Below, piece after piece: positions 9,069-22,182 of a stretch of 64,000 nt of DNA. Origin of the DNA: Hetaerina americana. Taxonomy: Eukaryota; Arthropoda; Insecta; Odonata; Calopterygidae. The stretch is taken from the NCBI GenBank assembly GCA_022747635.1, contig JAKTNV010000662.1:1-64000 (forward strand). The letters run 5' to 3'. Each line of letters starts with the position of its first letter. Position 1 is the first letter of the stretch. The notes below the pieces were generated by a model. The model did not search any database. It worked only from the letters and a program-made list of their open reading frames with translations, and was not told where the DNA came from. The position numbers were made by a program, and so were the translations under genes.

Positions 9069-12000
9069 TGAATGTTTGAGGTGTATAGAAGGCATTTATT
9101 TAATTTTTAGAAAATTTAATTTTTCAGATTTTTCCATGAAAAGTGCCAATACCCCCTCCTTTGGGTTCTAGGTGAAAATCTCACTCGACACAAATCAAAC
9201 AAAAATGTTTCCATGGTGTGTATTGTTGTGCATTTTCATCAAATAAACAAAATTAAACCCAGAATAAATCCTGAAAGACAAGAAATGAGCATAAAAGATG
9301 CTTCAGCGCAAGTGTTCATGTTACTAAAAGAGCCCAAATTTCTAAAAATATTGCGAAAAGCAACAATTTTCAGTTTTAGAGTAAATGTTTCAGGTGTATA
9401 GAAGTTATTTATTACATTTTTAGAAAATTTAATTTTTCACATTTTTCCATGAAAAGTGCCAATACCCCCCCCTTTGGGTTCTAGGTGAAAATCTCACTCG
9501 ACACCAATCAAACAAAAATGTTTCCATGGTGTGTATTGTTGTTCATTTTCATCAAATAAACAAAAAAACCCAGAATAAATCCTGAATAACAAGAAATGAG
9601 CATAAAAGATACTTCAGCGCAAGTGTTAATGTTACTAAAAGAGCCCTAATTTCTAAAAATATTGCGAAAAGCATCAATTTTCAGTTTAAGAGTGAATGTT
9701 TGAGGCGTATAGAAGGCATTTAATTCATTTTTAGAAAATTTAATTTTTCTCATTTTTCCCTGAAAAGTGCCAATACCCCCCCCTTTGGGTTCTAGGTGAA
9801 AATCTCACTCGACACAAATCAAACAAAAATGTTTCCATGGTGTGTATTGTTGTTCATTTTCATCAAATAAACAAAATTAAACCCAGAATAAATCCTGAAA
9901 GACAAGAAATGAGCATAAAAGATGCTTCAGCGCAAGTGTTATTCTTACTATTAGAGCCCAAATTTCTATAAATATTGCGAAAAACCACAATCTTCTTTTT
10001 TAGAGTGAATGTTTGAGGTGTATAGAAGGCATTTATTTCATTTTTAGAAAATTTAATTTTTCACATTTTTCCATGAAAAGGGCCAATACCCCCCCCTTTG
10101 GGTTCTAGGTGAAAATCTCACTCGACACAAATCAAACAAAAATGTTTCCATGGTGTGTATTGTGGTTCATTTTCATCAAATAAACAAAAAAAACCCAGAA
10201 TTAATCCTGAAAGACAAGAAATGAGCATAAAAGATGCTTCAGCGCAAGTGTTCATGTTACTAAAAGAGCCCAAATTTCTAAAAATATTGCGAAAAGCAAC
10301 AATTTTCAGTTTTAGAGTGAATGTTTGAGGTGTATAGAAGGCATTTAATTCATTTTTAGAAAATTTAATTTTTCTCATTTTTCCCTGAAAAGTGCCAATA
10401 CCCCCCCCTTTGGGTTCTAGGTGAAAATCTCACTCGACACAAATCAAACAAAAATGTTTCCATGGTGTGTATTGTTGTTCATTTTCATCAAATAAACAAA
10501 ATTAAACCCAGAATAAATCCTGAAAGACAAGAAATGAGCATAAAAGATGCTTCAGCGCAAGTGTTATTCTTATTATAAGAGCCCAAATTTCTAAAAATAT
10601 TGCGAAAAGCAACAATTTTCAGTTTTAGAGTGAATGTTTGAGGTGTATAGAAGGCATTTATTTAATTTTTGGAAAATTTAATTTTTCACATTTTTCCATG
10701 AAAAGTAGCAATACCCCCCCCTTTGGGTTCTAGGTGAAAATCTCACTCGACACAAATCAAACAAAAATGTTTCCATGGTGTGTATTGTTGTTCATTTTCA
10801 TCAAATAAATAAAATAAAACTCAGAATAAATCCTGAAAGACAAGAAATGAGCATAAAAGATGCTTCAGCGCAAGTGTTAATGTTACTAAAAGAGCCCAAA
10901 TTTCTAAAAATATTGCGAAAAGCAACAATTTTCAGTTTTAGAGTGAATGTTTGAGGTGTATAGAAGGCATTTATTTCATTTTTAGAAAATTTAATTTTTC
11001 ACATTTTTCCATGAAAAGTGCCAATACCCCCCCCTTTGGGTTCTAGGTGAAAATCTCAGTCGACACAAATCAAACAAAAACGTTTCCACGGTGTGTATTG
11101 TTGTTCATTTTCCTCAAATAAATAAAATAAAACTCAGAATAAATCCTGAAAGACAAGAAATGAGCATAAAAGATGCTTCAGCGCAAGTGTTATTCTTATT
11201 ATAAGAGCCCAAATTTCTAAAAATATTGCGAAAAACCACAATCCTCTTTTTTAGAGTGAATGTTTGAGGTGTATAGAAGGCATTTATTTCATTTTTAGAA
11301 AGTTTAATTTTTCACATTTTTCCATGAAAAGTGCCAAAACCCCCCCCTTTGGGTTCTAGGTGAAAATCTCACTCTACACAAATCAACCAAAAATGTTTCC
11401 ATGGTGTGTATTGTTGTTCATTTTCATCAAATAAACAAAAAAACCCAGAATTAATCCTGAAAGACAAGAAATGAGCATAAAAGATGCTTCAGCGCAAGTG
11501 TTAATGTTACTAAAAGAGCCCAAATTTCTAAAAATATTGCGAAAAGCAACAATTTTCAGTTTTAGAGTGAATGTTTGAAGTGTATAGAAGGCATTTATTT
11601 AATTTTTAGAAAATTTAATTTTTCTAATTTTTCCCTGAAAAGTGCCAATACCCCCCCCTTTGGGTTCTAGGTGAAAATCTCACTCTACACAAATCAAACA
11701 AAAATGTTTCCATGGTGTGTATTGTTGTTCATTTTCATCAAATAAACAAAAAAACCCAGAATTAATCCTGAAAGACAAGAAATGAGCATAAAAGATGCTT
11801 CAGCGCAAGTGTTATTCTTACTATTAGAGCCCAAATTTCTAAAAATATTGCGAAAAACCACAATCTTCTTTTTTAGAGTGAATGTTTGAGGTGTATAGAA
11901 GGCATTTATTTCATTTTTAGAAAATTTTATTTTTCACATTTTTCCATGAAAAGGGCCAATACCCCCTCCTTTGGGTTCTAGGTGAAATTCTCACTCGACA

Positions 12001-13749
12001 CAAATCAAACAAAAATGTTTCCATGGTGTGTATTGTTGTGCATTTTCATCAAATAAACAAAATTAAACCCAGAATAAATCCTGAAAGACAAGAAATGAGC
12101 ATAGAAGATGCTTCAGCGCAAGTGTTCATGTTACTAAAAGAGCCCAAATTTCTAAAAATATTGCGAAAAGCAACAATTTTCAGTTTTAGAGTAAATGTTT
12201 CAGGTGTATAGAAGTTATTTATTACATTTTTAGAAAATTTAATTTTTCACATTTTTCCATGAAAAGTGCCAATACCCCCCCCTTTGGGTTCTAGGTGAAA
12301 ATCTCACTCGACACAAATCAAACAAAAATGTTTCCATGGTGTGTATTGTTGTTCATTTTCATCAAATAAACAAAAAAACCCAGAATAAATCCTGAATAAC
12401 AAGAAATGAGCATAAAAGATACTTCAGCGCAAGTGTTAATGTTACTAAAAGAACCCAAATTTCTAAAAATATTGCGAAAAGCAACAATTTTCAGTTTAAG
12501 AGTGAATGTTTGAGGTGTATAGAAGGCATTTAATTCATTTTTAGAAAATTTAATTTTTCTCATTTTTCCCTGAAAAGTGCCAATACCCCCCCCTTTGGGT
12601 TCTAGGTGAAAATCTCACTCGACACAAATCAAATTAAAATGTTTCCATGGTGTGTATTGTTGTTCATTTTCATCAAATAAACAAAATTAAACCCAGAATA
12701 AATCCTGAAAGACAAGAAATGAGCATAAAAGATGCTTCAGCGCAAGTGTTATTCTTACTATTAGAGCCCAAATTTCTATAAATATTGCGAAAAACCACAA
12801 TCTTCTTTTTTAGAGTGAATGTTTGAGGTGTATAGAAGGCATTTATTTCATTTTTAGAAAATTTAATTTTTCACATTTTTCCATGAAAAGGGCCAATACC
12901 CCCCCTTTGGGTTCTAGGTGAAAATCTCACTCGACACAAATCAAACAAAAATGTTTCCATGGTGTGTATTGTGGTTCATTTTCATCAAATAAACAAAAAA
13001 ACCAATAATTAATCCTGAATAACAAGAAATGAGCATAAAAGATGCTTCAGCGCAATTGTTCATGTTACTAAAAGAGCCCAAATTTCTAAAAATATTGCGA
13101 AAAGCAACAATTTTCAGTTTTAGAGTGAATGTTTGAGGTGTATAGAAGGCATTTAATTCATTTTTAGAAAATTTAATTTTTCTCATTTTTCCCTGAAAAG
13201 TGCCAATACCCCCCCCTTTGGGTTCTAGGTGAAAATCTCACTCGACACAAATCAAACAAAAATGTTTCCATGGTGTGTATTGTTGTTCATTTTCATCAAA
13301 TAAACAAAAAAACCCAGAATTAATCCTGAAAGACAAGTAATGAGCATAAAAGATGCTTCAGCGCAAGTGTTAATGTTACTAAAAGAGCCCAAATTTCTAA
13401 AAATATTGCGAAAAGCAACAATTTTCAGTTTTAGAGTGAATGTTTGAAGTGTATAGAAGGCATTTATTTAATTTTTAGAAAATTTAATTTTTCTAATTTT
13501 TCCCTGAAAAGTGCCAATACCCCCCCCTTTGGGTTCTAGGTGAAAATCTCACTCGACACAAATCAAACAAAAATGTTTCCATGGTGTGTATTGTTGTTCA
13601 TTTTCATCAAATAAACAAAATTAAACCCAGAATAAATCCTGAAAGACAAGAAATGAGCATAAAAGATGCTTCAGCGCAAGTGTTATTCTTATAATAAGAG
13701 CCAAAATTTCTAAAAATATTGCGAAAAACCACAATCTTCTGTTTTAGAG

Positions 13750-14062
13750 TGAATGTTTGAGGTGTATAGAAGGCATTTATTTCATTTTTAGAAAATTTAA
13801 TTTTTCACATTTTTCCATGAAAAGTGCCAATACCCCCCCCTTTGGGTTCTAGGTGAAAATCTCACTCGACACAAATCAAACAAAAATGTTTCCATGGTGT
13901 GTATTGTTGTTCATTTTCATCAAATAAACAAAATTAAACCCAGAATAAGTCCTGAAAAAGTAGAAATGAGCATAAAAGATGCTTCAGCGCAAGTGTTATT
14001 CTTACTATTAGAGCCAAAATTTCTAAAAATATTGCGAAAAACCACAATCTTCTTTTTTAGAG
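13750..14062. repeat. Extra monomer present only in region I copy 2
   Basis: In copy 1, the unit ending AGAGCCAAAATTTC before 7,092 is followed directly by the GGTATTTATTTC unit. In copy 2, a 313-bp unit with the AATAAGTCCTGAAAAAGTAG middle box stands between the equivalents, after a junction reading CTTCTGTTTTAG instead of CTTCTTTTTTAG. It is a one-monomer gain in copy 2 or loss in copy 1 by unequal exchange. The same two-unit order exists at about 17,040-17,350 and 30,670-30,990, so loss in copy 1 is plausible. Confidence 0.85.
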
Positions 14063-14372
14063 TGAATGTTTGAGGTGTATAGAAGGTATTTATTTCATTT
14101 TTAGAAATTTAATTTTTCACATTTTTCCATGAAAAGGGCCAATACCCCCCCCTTTGGGTTCTAGGTGAAAATCTCACTCGACACAAATCAAACAAAAATG
14201 TTTCCATGGTGTGTATTGTGGTTCATTTTCATCAAATAAACAAAAAAACCCAGAATTAATCCTGAAAGACAAGAAATGAGCATAAAAGATGCTTCAGCGC
14301 AAGTGTTAATGTTACTAAAAGAGCCCAAATTTCTAAAAATATTGCGAAAAGCAACAATTTTCAGTTTTAGAG

Positions 14373-14621
14373 TGAATGTTTGAGGTGTATAGAAGCCCCT
14401 TTGGGTTCTAGGTGAAAATCTCAGTCGACACAAATCAAACAAAAATGTTTCCATGGTGTGTATTGTTGTTCATTTTCATCAAATAAATAAAATAAAACTC
14501 AGAATAAATCCTGAAAGACAAGAAATGAGCATAAAAGATGCTTCAGCGCAAGTGTTATTGTTACTAAAAGAGCCAAAATTTCTAAAACTTTTGCGAAAAA
14601 ACACAATCTTCTATTTTAGAG
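14373..14621. repeat. Truncated monomer 5 (64-bp deletion)
   Basis: 249 bp; junction after 14,395. Type-3 3' box; pairs with the unit at 7,403. Confidence 0.92.
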
Positions 14622-15244
14622 TGAATGTTTGAGGTGTATAGAAGGCATTTATTTCATTTTTAGAAAATTTAATTTTTCTCATTTTTCCATGAAAAGTGGC
14701 AATACCCCCCCTTTGGGTTCTAGGTGAAAATCTCAGTCGACACAAATCAAAAAAAAATGTTTCCATGGTGTGTATTGTTGTTCATTTTCATCAAATAAAC
14801 AAAATTAAACCCAGAATAAGTCCTGAAAAAGTAGAAATGAGCATAAAAGATGCTTCAGCGCAAGTGTTATTCTTACTATTAGAGCCCAAATTTCTAAAAA
14901 TATTGCGAAAAACCACAATCTTCTTTTTTAGAATGAATGTTTGAGGTGTATAGAAGGCATTTATTTCATTTTTAGAAAATTTAATTTTTCACATTTTTCC
15001 ATGAAAAGGGCCAATACCCCCCCCTTTGGGTTCTAGGTGAAAATCTCACTCGACACAAATCAAACAAAAATGTTTCCATGGTGTGTATTGTGGTTCATTT
15101 TCATCAAATAAACAAAAAAACCCAGAATTAATCCTGAAAGACAAGAAATGAGCATAAAAGATGCTTCAGCGCAAGTGTTAATGTTACTAAAAGAGCCCAA
15201 ATTTCTAAAAATATTGCGAAAAGCAACAATTTTCAGTTTTAGAG

Positions 15245-15492
15245 TGAATGTTTGAGGTGTATAGAAGCCCCTTTGGGTTCTAGGTGAAAATCTCACTCGA
15301 CACAAATCAAACAAAAATGTTTCCATGGTGTGAATTGTGGTTCATTTTCATCAAATAAACAAAATTAAACCCAGAATAAATCCTGAAAGACAAGAAATGA
15401 GCATAAAAGATGCTTCAGCGCAAGTGTTATTGTTACTATAAGAGCCCAAATTTCTAAAAATATTGTTAAAAACCCCAATCTTTATTTTAGAG
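15245..15492. repeat. Truncated monomer 6 (64-bp deletion)
   Basis: 248 bp; junction after 15,267. Ends with the GTTAAAAACCCC box, unlike its copy-1 partner at 8,275, which ends in the GCAACAATTTTCAG box. Confidence 0.92.
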
Positions 15493-15807
15493 TGAATGTT
15501 TGCGGTGTATAGAAGGCAAAAATTTCATTTTTAGAAAATTTAATTTTTCTCATTTCTCCATGAAAAGTGCCAATATCCCCCCCCCTTTGAGTTCTAGGTG
15601 AAAATCTCACTCAACACAAATCAAACAAATATGTGCCCATGGTGTGTATTGTTGTTCATTTTCATCAAATAAACAAAATTAAACCCAGAATAAATCCTGA
15701 AAGACAAGAAATGAGCATAAAAGATGCTTCAGCGCAAGTGTTATTCTTACTATAAGAGCCCAAATTTCTAAAAATATTGCGAAAAGCAACAATTTTCAGT
15801 TTTAGAG
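15493..15807. repeat. GGCAAAAA-type monomer, first of four
   Basis: The unit begins TGAATGTTTGCGGTG and carries GGCAAAAATTTC in place of GGCATTTATTTC, TCATTTCTCC, and CAAATATGTGCCCATGG instead of the usual NcoI-site context. Close relatives are at 18,785-19,098, 23,601-23,914 and 32,420-32,733. Each lies between a truncated unit and a CTCGAG unit. It has no counterpart at the equivalent point of region I copy 1. Confidence 0.85.
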
Positions 15808-16104
15808 TGAATGTTTGAGGTGTATAGAAGGCATTTATTTCATTTTTAGAAAATTTAATTTTTCACATTTTTCCATGAAAAGGGCCAATACTCGAGTGAA
15901 AATCTCACTCAACACAAATCAAACAAAAATGTTTCCATGGTGTGTATTGTGGTTCATTTTCATCAAATAAACAAAATTAAACCCAGAATAAATCCTGAAA
16001 GACAAGAAATGAGCATAAAAGATGCTTCAGCGCAAGTGTTATTGTTACTATAAAAGCCCAAATTTCTAAAAATATTGTTAAAAACCCCAATCTTTATTTT
16101 AGAG
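15808..16104. repeat. CTCGAG monomer 2
   Basis: Site at 15,891-15,896; 297 bp. Ends with GTTAAAAACCCC and is followed by a GCGGTG / GGCAATAATTTC unit, as are all later CTCGAG units. Opens the first seven-monomer cassette. Confidence 0.92.
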
Positions 16105-17665
16105 TGAATGTTTGCGGTGTATAGAAGGCAATAATTTCATTTTTAGAAAATTTAATTTTTCTCATTTCTCCATGAAAAGTGCCAATACCCCCCCCTTTGG
16201 GTTCTAGGTGAAAATCTCAGTCGACACATATCAAACAAAAATGTTTCCATGGTGTGTATTGTTGTTCATTTTCATCAAATAAACAAAATTAAACCCAGAA
16301 TAAGTCCTGAAAAAGTAGAAATGAGCATAAAAGATGCTTCAGCGCTAGTGTTATTCTTACTATTAGAGCCCAAATTTCTAAAAATATTGCGAAAAACCAC
16401 AATCTTCTTTTTTAGAGTGAATGTTTGAGGTGTATAGAAGGCATTTATTTCATTTTTAGAAAATTTAATTTTTCACATTTTTCCATGAAAAGTGCCAATA
16501 CCCCCCCCTTTGGGTTCTAGGTGAAAATCTCACTCGACACAAATCAAACAAAAATGTTTCCATGGTGTGTATTGTTGTTCATTTTCATCAAATAAACAAA
16601 AAAAACCAGAATTAATCCTGAAAGACAAGAAATGAGCATAAAAGATGCTTCAGCGCAAGTGTTAATGTTACTAAAAGAGCCCAAATTTCTAAAAATATTG
16701 CGAAAAGCAACAATTTTCAGTTTTAGAGTGAATGTTTGAGGTGTATAGAAGGCATTTATTTAATTTTTAGAAAATTTAATTTTTCAGATTTTTCCATGAA
16801 AAGGGCCAATACCCCCCCCTTTGGGTTCTAGGTGAAAATCTCACTCGACACAAATCAAACAAAAATGTTTCCATGGTGTGTATTGTTGTTCATTTTCATC
16901 AAATAAACAAAATTAAACCCAGAATAAATCCTGAAAGACAAGAAATGAGCATAAAAGATGCTTCAGCGCAAGTGTTATTCTTATTATAAGAGCCAAAATT
17001 TCTAAAAATATTGCGAAAAACCACAATCTTTTGTTTTAGAGTGAATGTTTGAGGTGTATAGAAGGCATTTATTTCATTTTTAGAAAATTTAATTTTCCCA
17101 TTTTTCCATGAAAAGTGCCAATACCACCCCCTTTGGGTTCTAGGTGAAAATCTCACTCGACACAAATCAAACAAAAATGTTTCCATGGTGTGTATTGTTG
17201 TTCATTTTCATCAAATAAACAAAATTAAACCCAGAATAAGTCCTGAAAAAGTAGAAATGAGCATAAAAGATGCTTCAGCGCAAGTGTTATTCTTACTATT
17301 AGAGCCAAAATTTCTAAAAATATTGCGAAAAACCACAATCTTCTTTTTTAGAGTGAATGTTTGAGGTGTATAGAAGGTATTTATTTCATTTTTAGAAAAT
17401 TTAATTTTTCACATTTTTCCATGAAAAGGGCCAATACCCCCCCCTTTGGGTTCTAGGTGAAAATCTCACTCGACACAAATCAAACAAAAATGTTTCCATG
17501 GTGTGTATTGTGGTTCATTTTCATCAAATAAACAAAAAAAACCCAGAATTAATCCTGAAAGACAAGAAATGAGCATATAAGATGCTTCAGCGCAAGTGTT
17601 AATGTTACTAAAAGAGCCCAAATTTCTAAAAATATTGCGAAAAGCAACAATTTTCAGTTTTAGAG

Positions 17666-17914
17666 TGAATGTTTGAGGTGTATAGAAGCCCCTTTGGGTT
17701 CTAGGTGAAAATCTCAGTCGACACAAATCAAACAAAAATGTTTCCATGGTGTGTATTGTTGTTCATTTTCATCAAATAAATAAAATAAAACTCAGAATAA
17801 ATCCTGAAAGACAAGAAATGAGCATAAAAGATGCTTCAGCGCAAGTGTTATTGTTACTAAAAGAGCCAAAATTTCTAAAACTTTTGCGAAAAAACACAAT
17901 CTTCTATTTTAGAG
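17666..17914. repeat. Truncated monomer 7 (64-bp deletion)
   Basis: 249 bp; junction after 17,688. Last unit of the first seven-monomer cassette. Confidence 0.92.
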
Positions 17915-18536
17915 TGAATGTTTGAGGTGTATAGAAGGCATTTATATCATTTTTAGAAAATTTAATTTTTCTCATTTTTCCATGAAAAGTGGCAATACCC
18001 CCCCTTTGGGTTCTAGGTGAAAATCTCAGTCGACACAAATCAAAAAAAAATGTTTCCATGGTGTGTATTGTTGTTCATTTTCATCAAATAAAAAAATTAA
18101 ACCCAGAATAAGTCCTGAAAAAGTAGAAATGAGCATAAAAGATGCTTCAGCGCAAGTGTTATTCTTACTATTAGAGCCCAAATTTCTAAAAATATTGCGA
18201 AAAACCACAATCTTCTTTTTTAGAATGAATGTTTGAGGTGTATAGAAGGCATTTATTTCATTTTTAGAAAATTTAATTTTTCACATTTTTCCATGAAAAG
18301 GGCCAATACCCCCCCCTTTGGGTTCTAGGTGAAAATCTCACTCGACACAAATCAAACAAAAATGTTTCCATGGTGTGTATTGTGGTTCATTTTCATCAAA
18401 TAAACAAAAAAACCCAGAATTAATCCTGAAAGACAAGAAATGAGCAAAAAAGATGCTTCAGCGCAAGTGTTAATGTTACTAAAAGAGCCCAAATTTCTAA
18501 AAATATTGCGAAAAGCAACAATTTTCAGTTTTAGAG
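17915..18536. repeat. Region II satellite between cassette 1 and module 2
   Basis: Two full-length units. The first has GGCATTTATATC and a CAAAAAAAAATG A-run with type-1 3' end; the second has GGGCCAATA, TTGTGGTTC and the GCAACAATTTTCAG end, with GAGCAAAAAAGATG replacing GAGCATAAAAGATG. Confidence 0.88.
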
Positions 18537-18784
18537 TGAATGTTTGAGGTGTATAGAAGCCCCTTTGGGTTCTAGGTGAAAATCTCACTCGACACAAATC
18601 AAACAAAAATGTTTCCATGGTGTGAATTGTGGTTCATTTTCATCAAATAAACAATATTAAACCCAGAATAAATCCTGAAAGACAAGAAATGAGCATAAAA
18701 GATGCTTCAGCGCAAGTGTTATTGTTACTATAAGAGCCCAAATTTCTAAAAATATTGTTAAAAACCCCAATCTTTATTTTAGAG
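18537..18784. repeat. Truncated monomer 8 (64-bp deletion)
   Basis: 248 bp; junction after 18,559. Carries ACAATATTAAACCC, shared with the unit at 23,353 (offset 4,816). Confidence 0.92.
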
Positions 18785-19098
18785 TGAATGTTTGCGGTGT
18801 ATAGAAGGCAAAAATTTCATTTTTAGAAAATTTAATTTTTCTCATTTCTCCATGAAAAGTGCCAATACCACCCCCCTTTGGGTTCTAGGTGAAAATCTCA
18901 CTCAACACAAATCAAACAAATATGTGCCCATGGTGTGTATTGTTGTTCATTTTCATCAAATAAACAAAATTAAACCCAGAATAAATCCTGAAAGACAAGA
19001 AATGAGCATAAAAGATGCTTCAGCGCAAGTGTTATTCTTACTATAAGAGCCCAAATTTCTAAAAATATTGCGAAAAGCAACAATTTTCAGTTTTAGAG

Positions 19099-19394
19099 TG
19101 AATGTTTGAGGTGTATAGAAGGCATTTATTTCATTTTTAGAAAATTTAATTTTTCACATTTTTCCATGAAAAGGGCCAATACTCGAGTGAAAATCTCACT
19201 CAACACAAATCAAACAAAAATGTTTCCATGGTGTGTATTGTGGTTCATTTAATCAAATAAACAAAATTAAACCCAGAATAAATCCTGAAAGACAAGAAAT
19301 GAGCATAAAAGATGCTTCAGCGCAAGTGTTATTGTTACTATAAGAGCCCAAAAATCTAAAAATATTGTTAAAAACCCCAATCTTTATTTTAGAG
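19099..19394. repeat. CTCGAG monomer 3
   Basis: Site at 19,182-19,187. Carries GGTTCATTTAATCAAAT, a rare change shared only with the unit at 23,915. The next start box is mutated (AGAGGGAATG). Confidence 0.92.
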
Positions 19395-20329
19395 GGAATG
19401 TTTGCGGTGTATAGAAGGCAATAATTTCATTTTTAGAAAATTTAATTTTTCTCATTTCTCCATGAAAAGTGCCAATACCCCCCCCTTTGGGTTCTGGGTG
19501 AAAATCTCAGTCGACACATATCAAACAAAAATGTTTCCATTGTGTGTATTGTTGTTCATTTTCATCAAATAAACAAAATTAAACCCAGAATAAGTCCTGA
19601 AAAAGTAGAAATGAGCATAAAAGATGCTTCAGCGCAAGTGTTATTCTTACTATTAGAGCCCAAATTTCTAAAAATATTGCGAAAAACCACAATCTTCTTT
19701 TTTAGAGTGAATGTTTGAGGTGTATAGAAGGCATTTATTTCATTTTTAGAAAATTTAATTTTTCACATTTTTCCATGAAAAGTGCCAATACCCCCCCCTT
19801 TGGGTTCTAGGTGAAAATCTCAGTCGACACAAATCAAACAAAAACGTTTCCATGGTGTGTATTGTTGTTCATTTTCATCAAATAAATAAAATAAAACTCA
19901 GAATAAATCCTGAAAGACAAGAATTGAGCATAAAAGATGCTTCAGCGCAAGTGTTATTTTTACTAAAAGAGCCAAAATTTCTAAAAATTTTGCGAAAAAC
20001 AACAATCTTCTATTTTAGAGTGAATGTTTGAGGTGTATAGAAGGCATTTATTTCATTTTTAGAAAATTTAATTTTCTCATTTTTCCATGAAAAGTGCCAA
20101 TACCCCCCCTTTCGGTTCTAGGTGAAAATCTCACTCGACACAAATCAAACAAAAATGTTTCCATGGTGTGTATTTTTGTTCATTTTCATCAAATAAACAA
20201 AAAAAACCCAGAATAAATCCTGAAGGACAAGAAATGAGCATAAAAGATGCTTCAGCGAAAGTGTTATTCTTACTATTAGAGCCCAAATTTCTAAAAATAT
20301 TGTTAAAAACCCCAATCTTTATTTTAGAG
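19395..20329. repeat. Region II satellite with a TTTCGGTTC unit, copy 1
   Basis: Three units: a GGCAATAA/CACATATC unit, a unit with CAAAAACGTTTCC, GAATTGAGC and GTTATTTTTACTAAAAG, and a unit in which TTTGGGTTC has become TTTCGGTTC (TCGG at 20,112) with GTGTATTTTTGTTC and CAGCGAAAGTG. The TTTCGGTTC unit recurs with TCGG at 25,240, 28,908 and 35,611, always after the CAAAAACGTTTCC unit. Confidence 0.87.
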
Positions 20330-20626
20330 TGAATGTTTGCGGTGTATAGAAGGCATTTATTTCATTTTAAGAAAATTTAATTTTTCACATTTTTCCATGA
20401 AAAGTGCCAATACTCGAGTGAAAATCTCACTCAACACAAATCAAACAAAAATGTTTCCATGGTGTGTATTGTGGTTCATTTTCATCAAATAAACAAAATT
20501 AAACCCAGAATAAATCCTGAAAGAAAAGAAATGAGCATAAAAGATGCTTCAGCGCAAGTGTTATTGTTACTATAAGAGCCCAAATTTCTAAAAATATTGT
20601 TAAAAACCCCAATCTTTATTTTAGAG
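20330..20626. repeat. CTCGAG monomer 4
   Basis: Site at 20,413-20,418. Preceded by GTGCCAATA rather than GGGCCAATA, and its start box is the GCGGTG form, so its left end looks exchanged with a GCGGTG unit. Opens the second cassette. Confidence 0.92.
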
Positions 20627-22182
20627 TGAATGTTTGCGGTGTATAGAAGGCAATAATTTCATTTTTAGAAAATTTAATTTTTCTCATTTCTCCATGAAAA
20701 GTGCCAATACCCCCCCCTTTGGGTTCTAGGTGAAAATCTCAGTCGACACATATCAAACAAAAATGTTTCCATGGTGTGTATTGTTGTTCATTTTCATCAA
20801 ATAAACAAAATTAAACCCAGAATAAGTCCTGAAAAAGTAGAAATGAGCATAAAAGATGCTTCAGCGCAAGTGTTATTCTTACTATTAGAGCCCAAATTTC
20901 TAAAAATATTGCGAAAAACCACAATCTTCTTTTTTAGAGTGAATGTTTGAGGTGTATAGAAGGCATTTATTTCATTTTTAGAAAATTTAATTTTTCACAT
21001 TTTTCCATGAAAAGTGCCAATACCCCCCCCTTTGGGTTCTAGGTGAAAATCTCACTCGACACAAATCAAACAAAAGTGTTTCCATGGTGTGTATTGTTGT
21101 TCATTTTCATCAAATAAACAAAAAAACCCAGAATTAATCCTGAAAGACAAGAAATGAGCATAAAAGATGCTTCAGCGCAAGTGTTAATGTTACTAAAAGA
21201 GCCCAAATTTCTAAAAATATTGCGAAAAGCAACAATTTTCAGTTTTAGAGTGAATGTTTGAGGTGTATAGAAGGCATTTATTTAATTTTTAGAAAATTTA
21301 ATTTTTCAGATTTTTCCATGAAAAGGGCCAATACCCCCCCCTTTGGGTTCTAGGTGAAAATCTCACTCGACACAAATCAAACAAAAATGTTTCCATGGTG
21401 TGTATTGTTGTTCATTTTCATCAAATAAACAAAATTAAACCCAGAATAAATCCTGAAAGACAAGAAATGAGCATAAAAGATGCTTCAGCGCAAGTGTTAT
21501 TCTTATTATAAGAGCCAAAATTTCTAAAAATATTGCGAAAAACCACAATCTTCTGTTTTAGAGTGAATGTTTGAGGTGTATAGAAGGCATTTATTTCATT
21601 TTTAGAAAATTTAATTTTTCACATTTTTCCATGAAAAGTGCCAATACCCTTTGGGTTCTAGGTGAAAATCTCACTCGACACAAATCAAACAAAAATGTTT
21701 CCATGGTGTGTATTGTTGCTCATTTTCATCAAATAAACAAAATTAAACCCAGAATAAGTCCTGAAAAAGTAGAAATGAGCATAAAAGATGCTTCAGCGCA
21801 AGTGTTATTCTTACTATTAGAGCCAAAATTTCTAAAAATATTGCGAAAAACCACAATCTTCTTTTTTAGAGTGAATGTTTGAGGAGTATAGAAGGTATTT
21901 ATTTCATTTTTAGAAAATTTAATTTTTCACATTTTTCCATGAAAAGGGCCAATACCCCCCCCTTTGGGTTCTAGATGAAAATCTCACTCGACACAAATCA
22001 AACAAAAATGTTTCCATGGTGTGTATTGTGGTTCATTTTCATCAAATAAACAAAAAAACCCAGAATTAATCCTGAAAGACAAGAAATGAGCATAAAAGAT
22101 GCTTCAGCGCAAGTGTTAATGTTACTAAAAGAGCCCAAATTTCTAAAAATATTGCGAAAAGCAACAATTTTCAGTTTTAGAG

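Larger units (their letters stand above)
8822..15807. repeat. Region I higher-order repeat, copy 2 (about 6.99 kb)
   Basis: Second copy of the block at 1,870-8,821. Compared with copy 1 it has an extra monomer at 13,750-14,062 and another at about 15,493-15,807. Its first unit looks like a fusion: the left half of the truncated unit at 1,870 with the right half of the unit at 2,131, so one monomer was lost there. Private single-base differences, such as CCAATCAAAC at 9,504 and a C-run shortened near 12,899, show the copies have begun to diverge. Confidence 0.88.
15245..16104. repeat. Truncated / GGCAAAAA / CTCGAG module, copy 1
   Basis: Three consecutive units in fixed order, 563 bp from truncated start to CTCGAG-unit start. 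It overlaps the end of region I and the start of the first cassette, so modules and cassettes share a border unit. Confidence 0.85.
15808..17914. repeat. Seven-monomer cassette, copy 1 (2,107 bp)
   Basis: Order: CTCGAG unit; GGCAATAA unit with CACATATCAAAC; full unit with the GCAACAATTTTCAG end; TTTAATTTTTAG/CAGATTTTTCC unit; AATAAGTCC unit; GGTATTTAT/TTGTGGTTC unit; truncated unit with type-3 end. The length equals 297 + 5 x 312 + 249 within one base. Differences here include CAGCGCTAG at about 16,341 and ATACCACCCC at about 17,122. Confidence 0.88.
18537..19394. repeat. Truncated / GGCAAAAA / CTCGAG module, copy 2
   Basis: Matches 23,353-24,210 at a constant offset of 4,816 bp, including ATACCACCCCCC, AACAATATTAAAC and CATTTAATCAAAT. 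These two are the closest pair of the four modules. Confidence 0.88.

Noticed and set aside
20107..20125. Possible CENP-B box in units with TTTCGGTTCTAGG
   Set aside because: The TTCG is present but the required A and CGGG positions of the known box are not; ordinary units lack even the TTCG.
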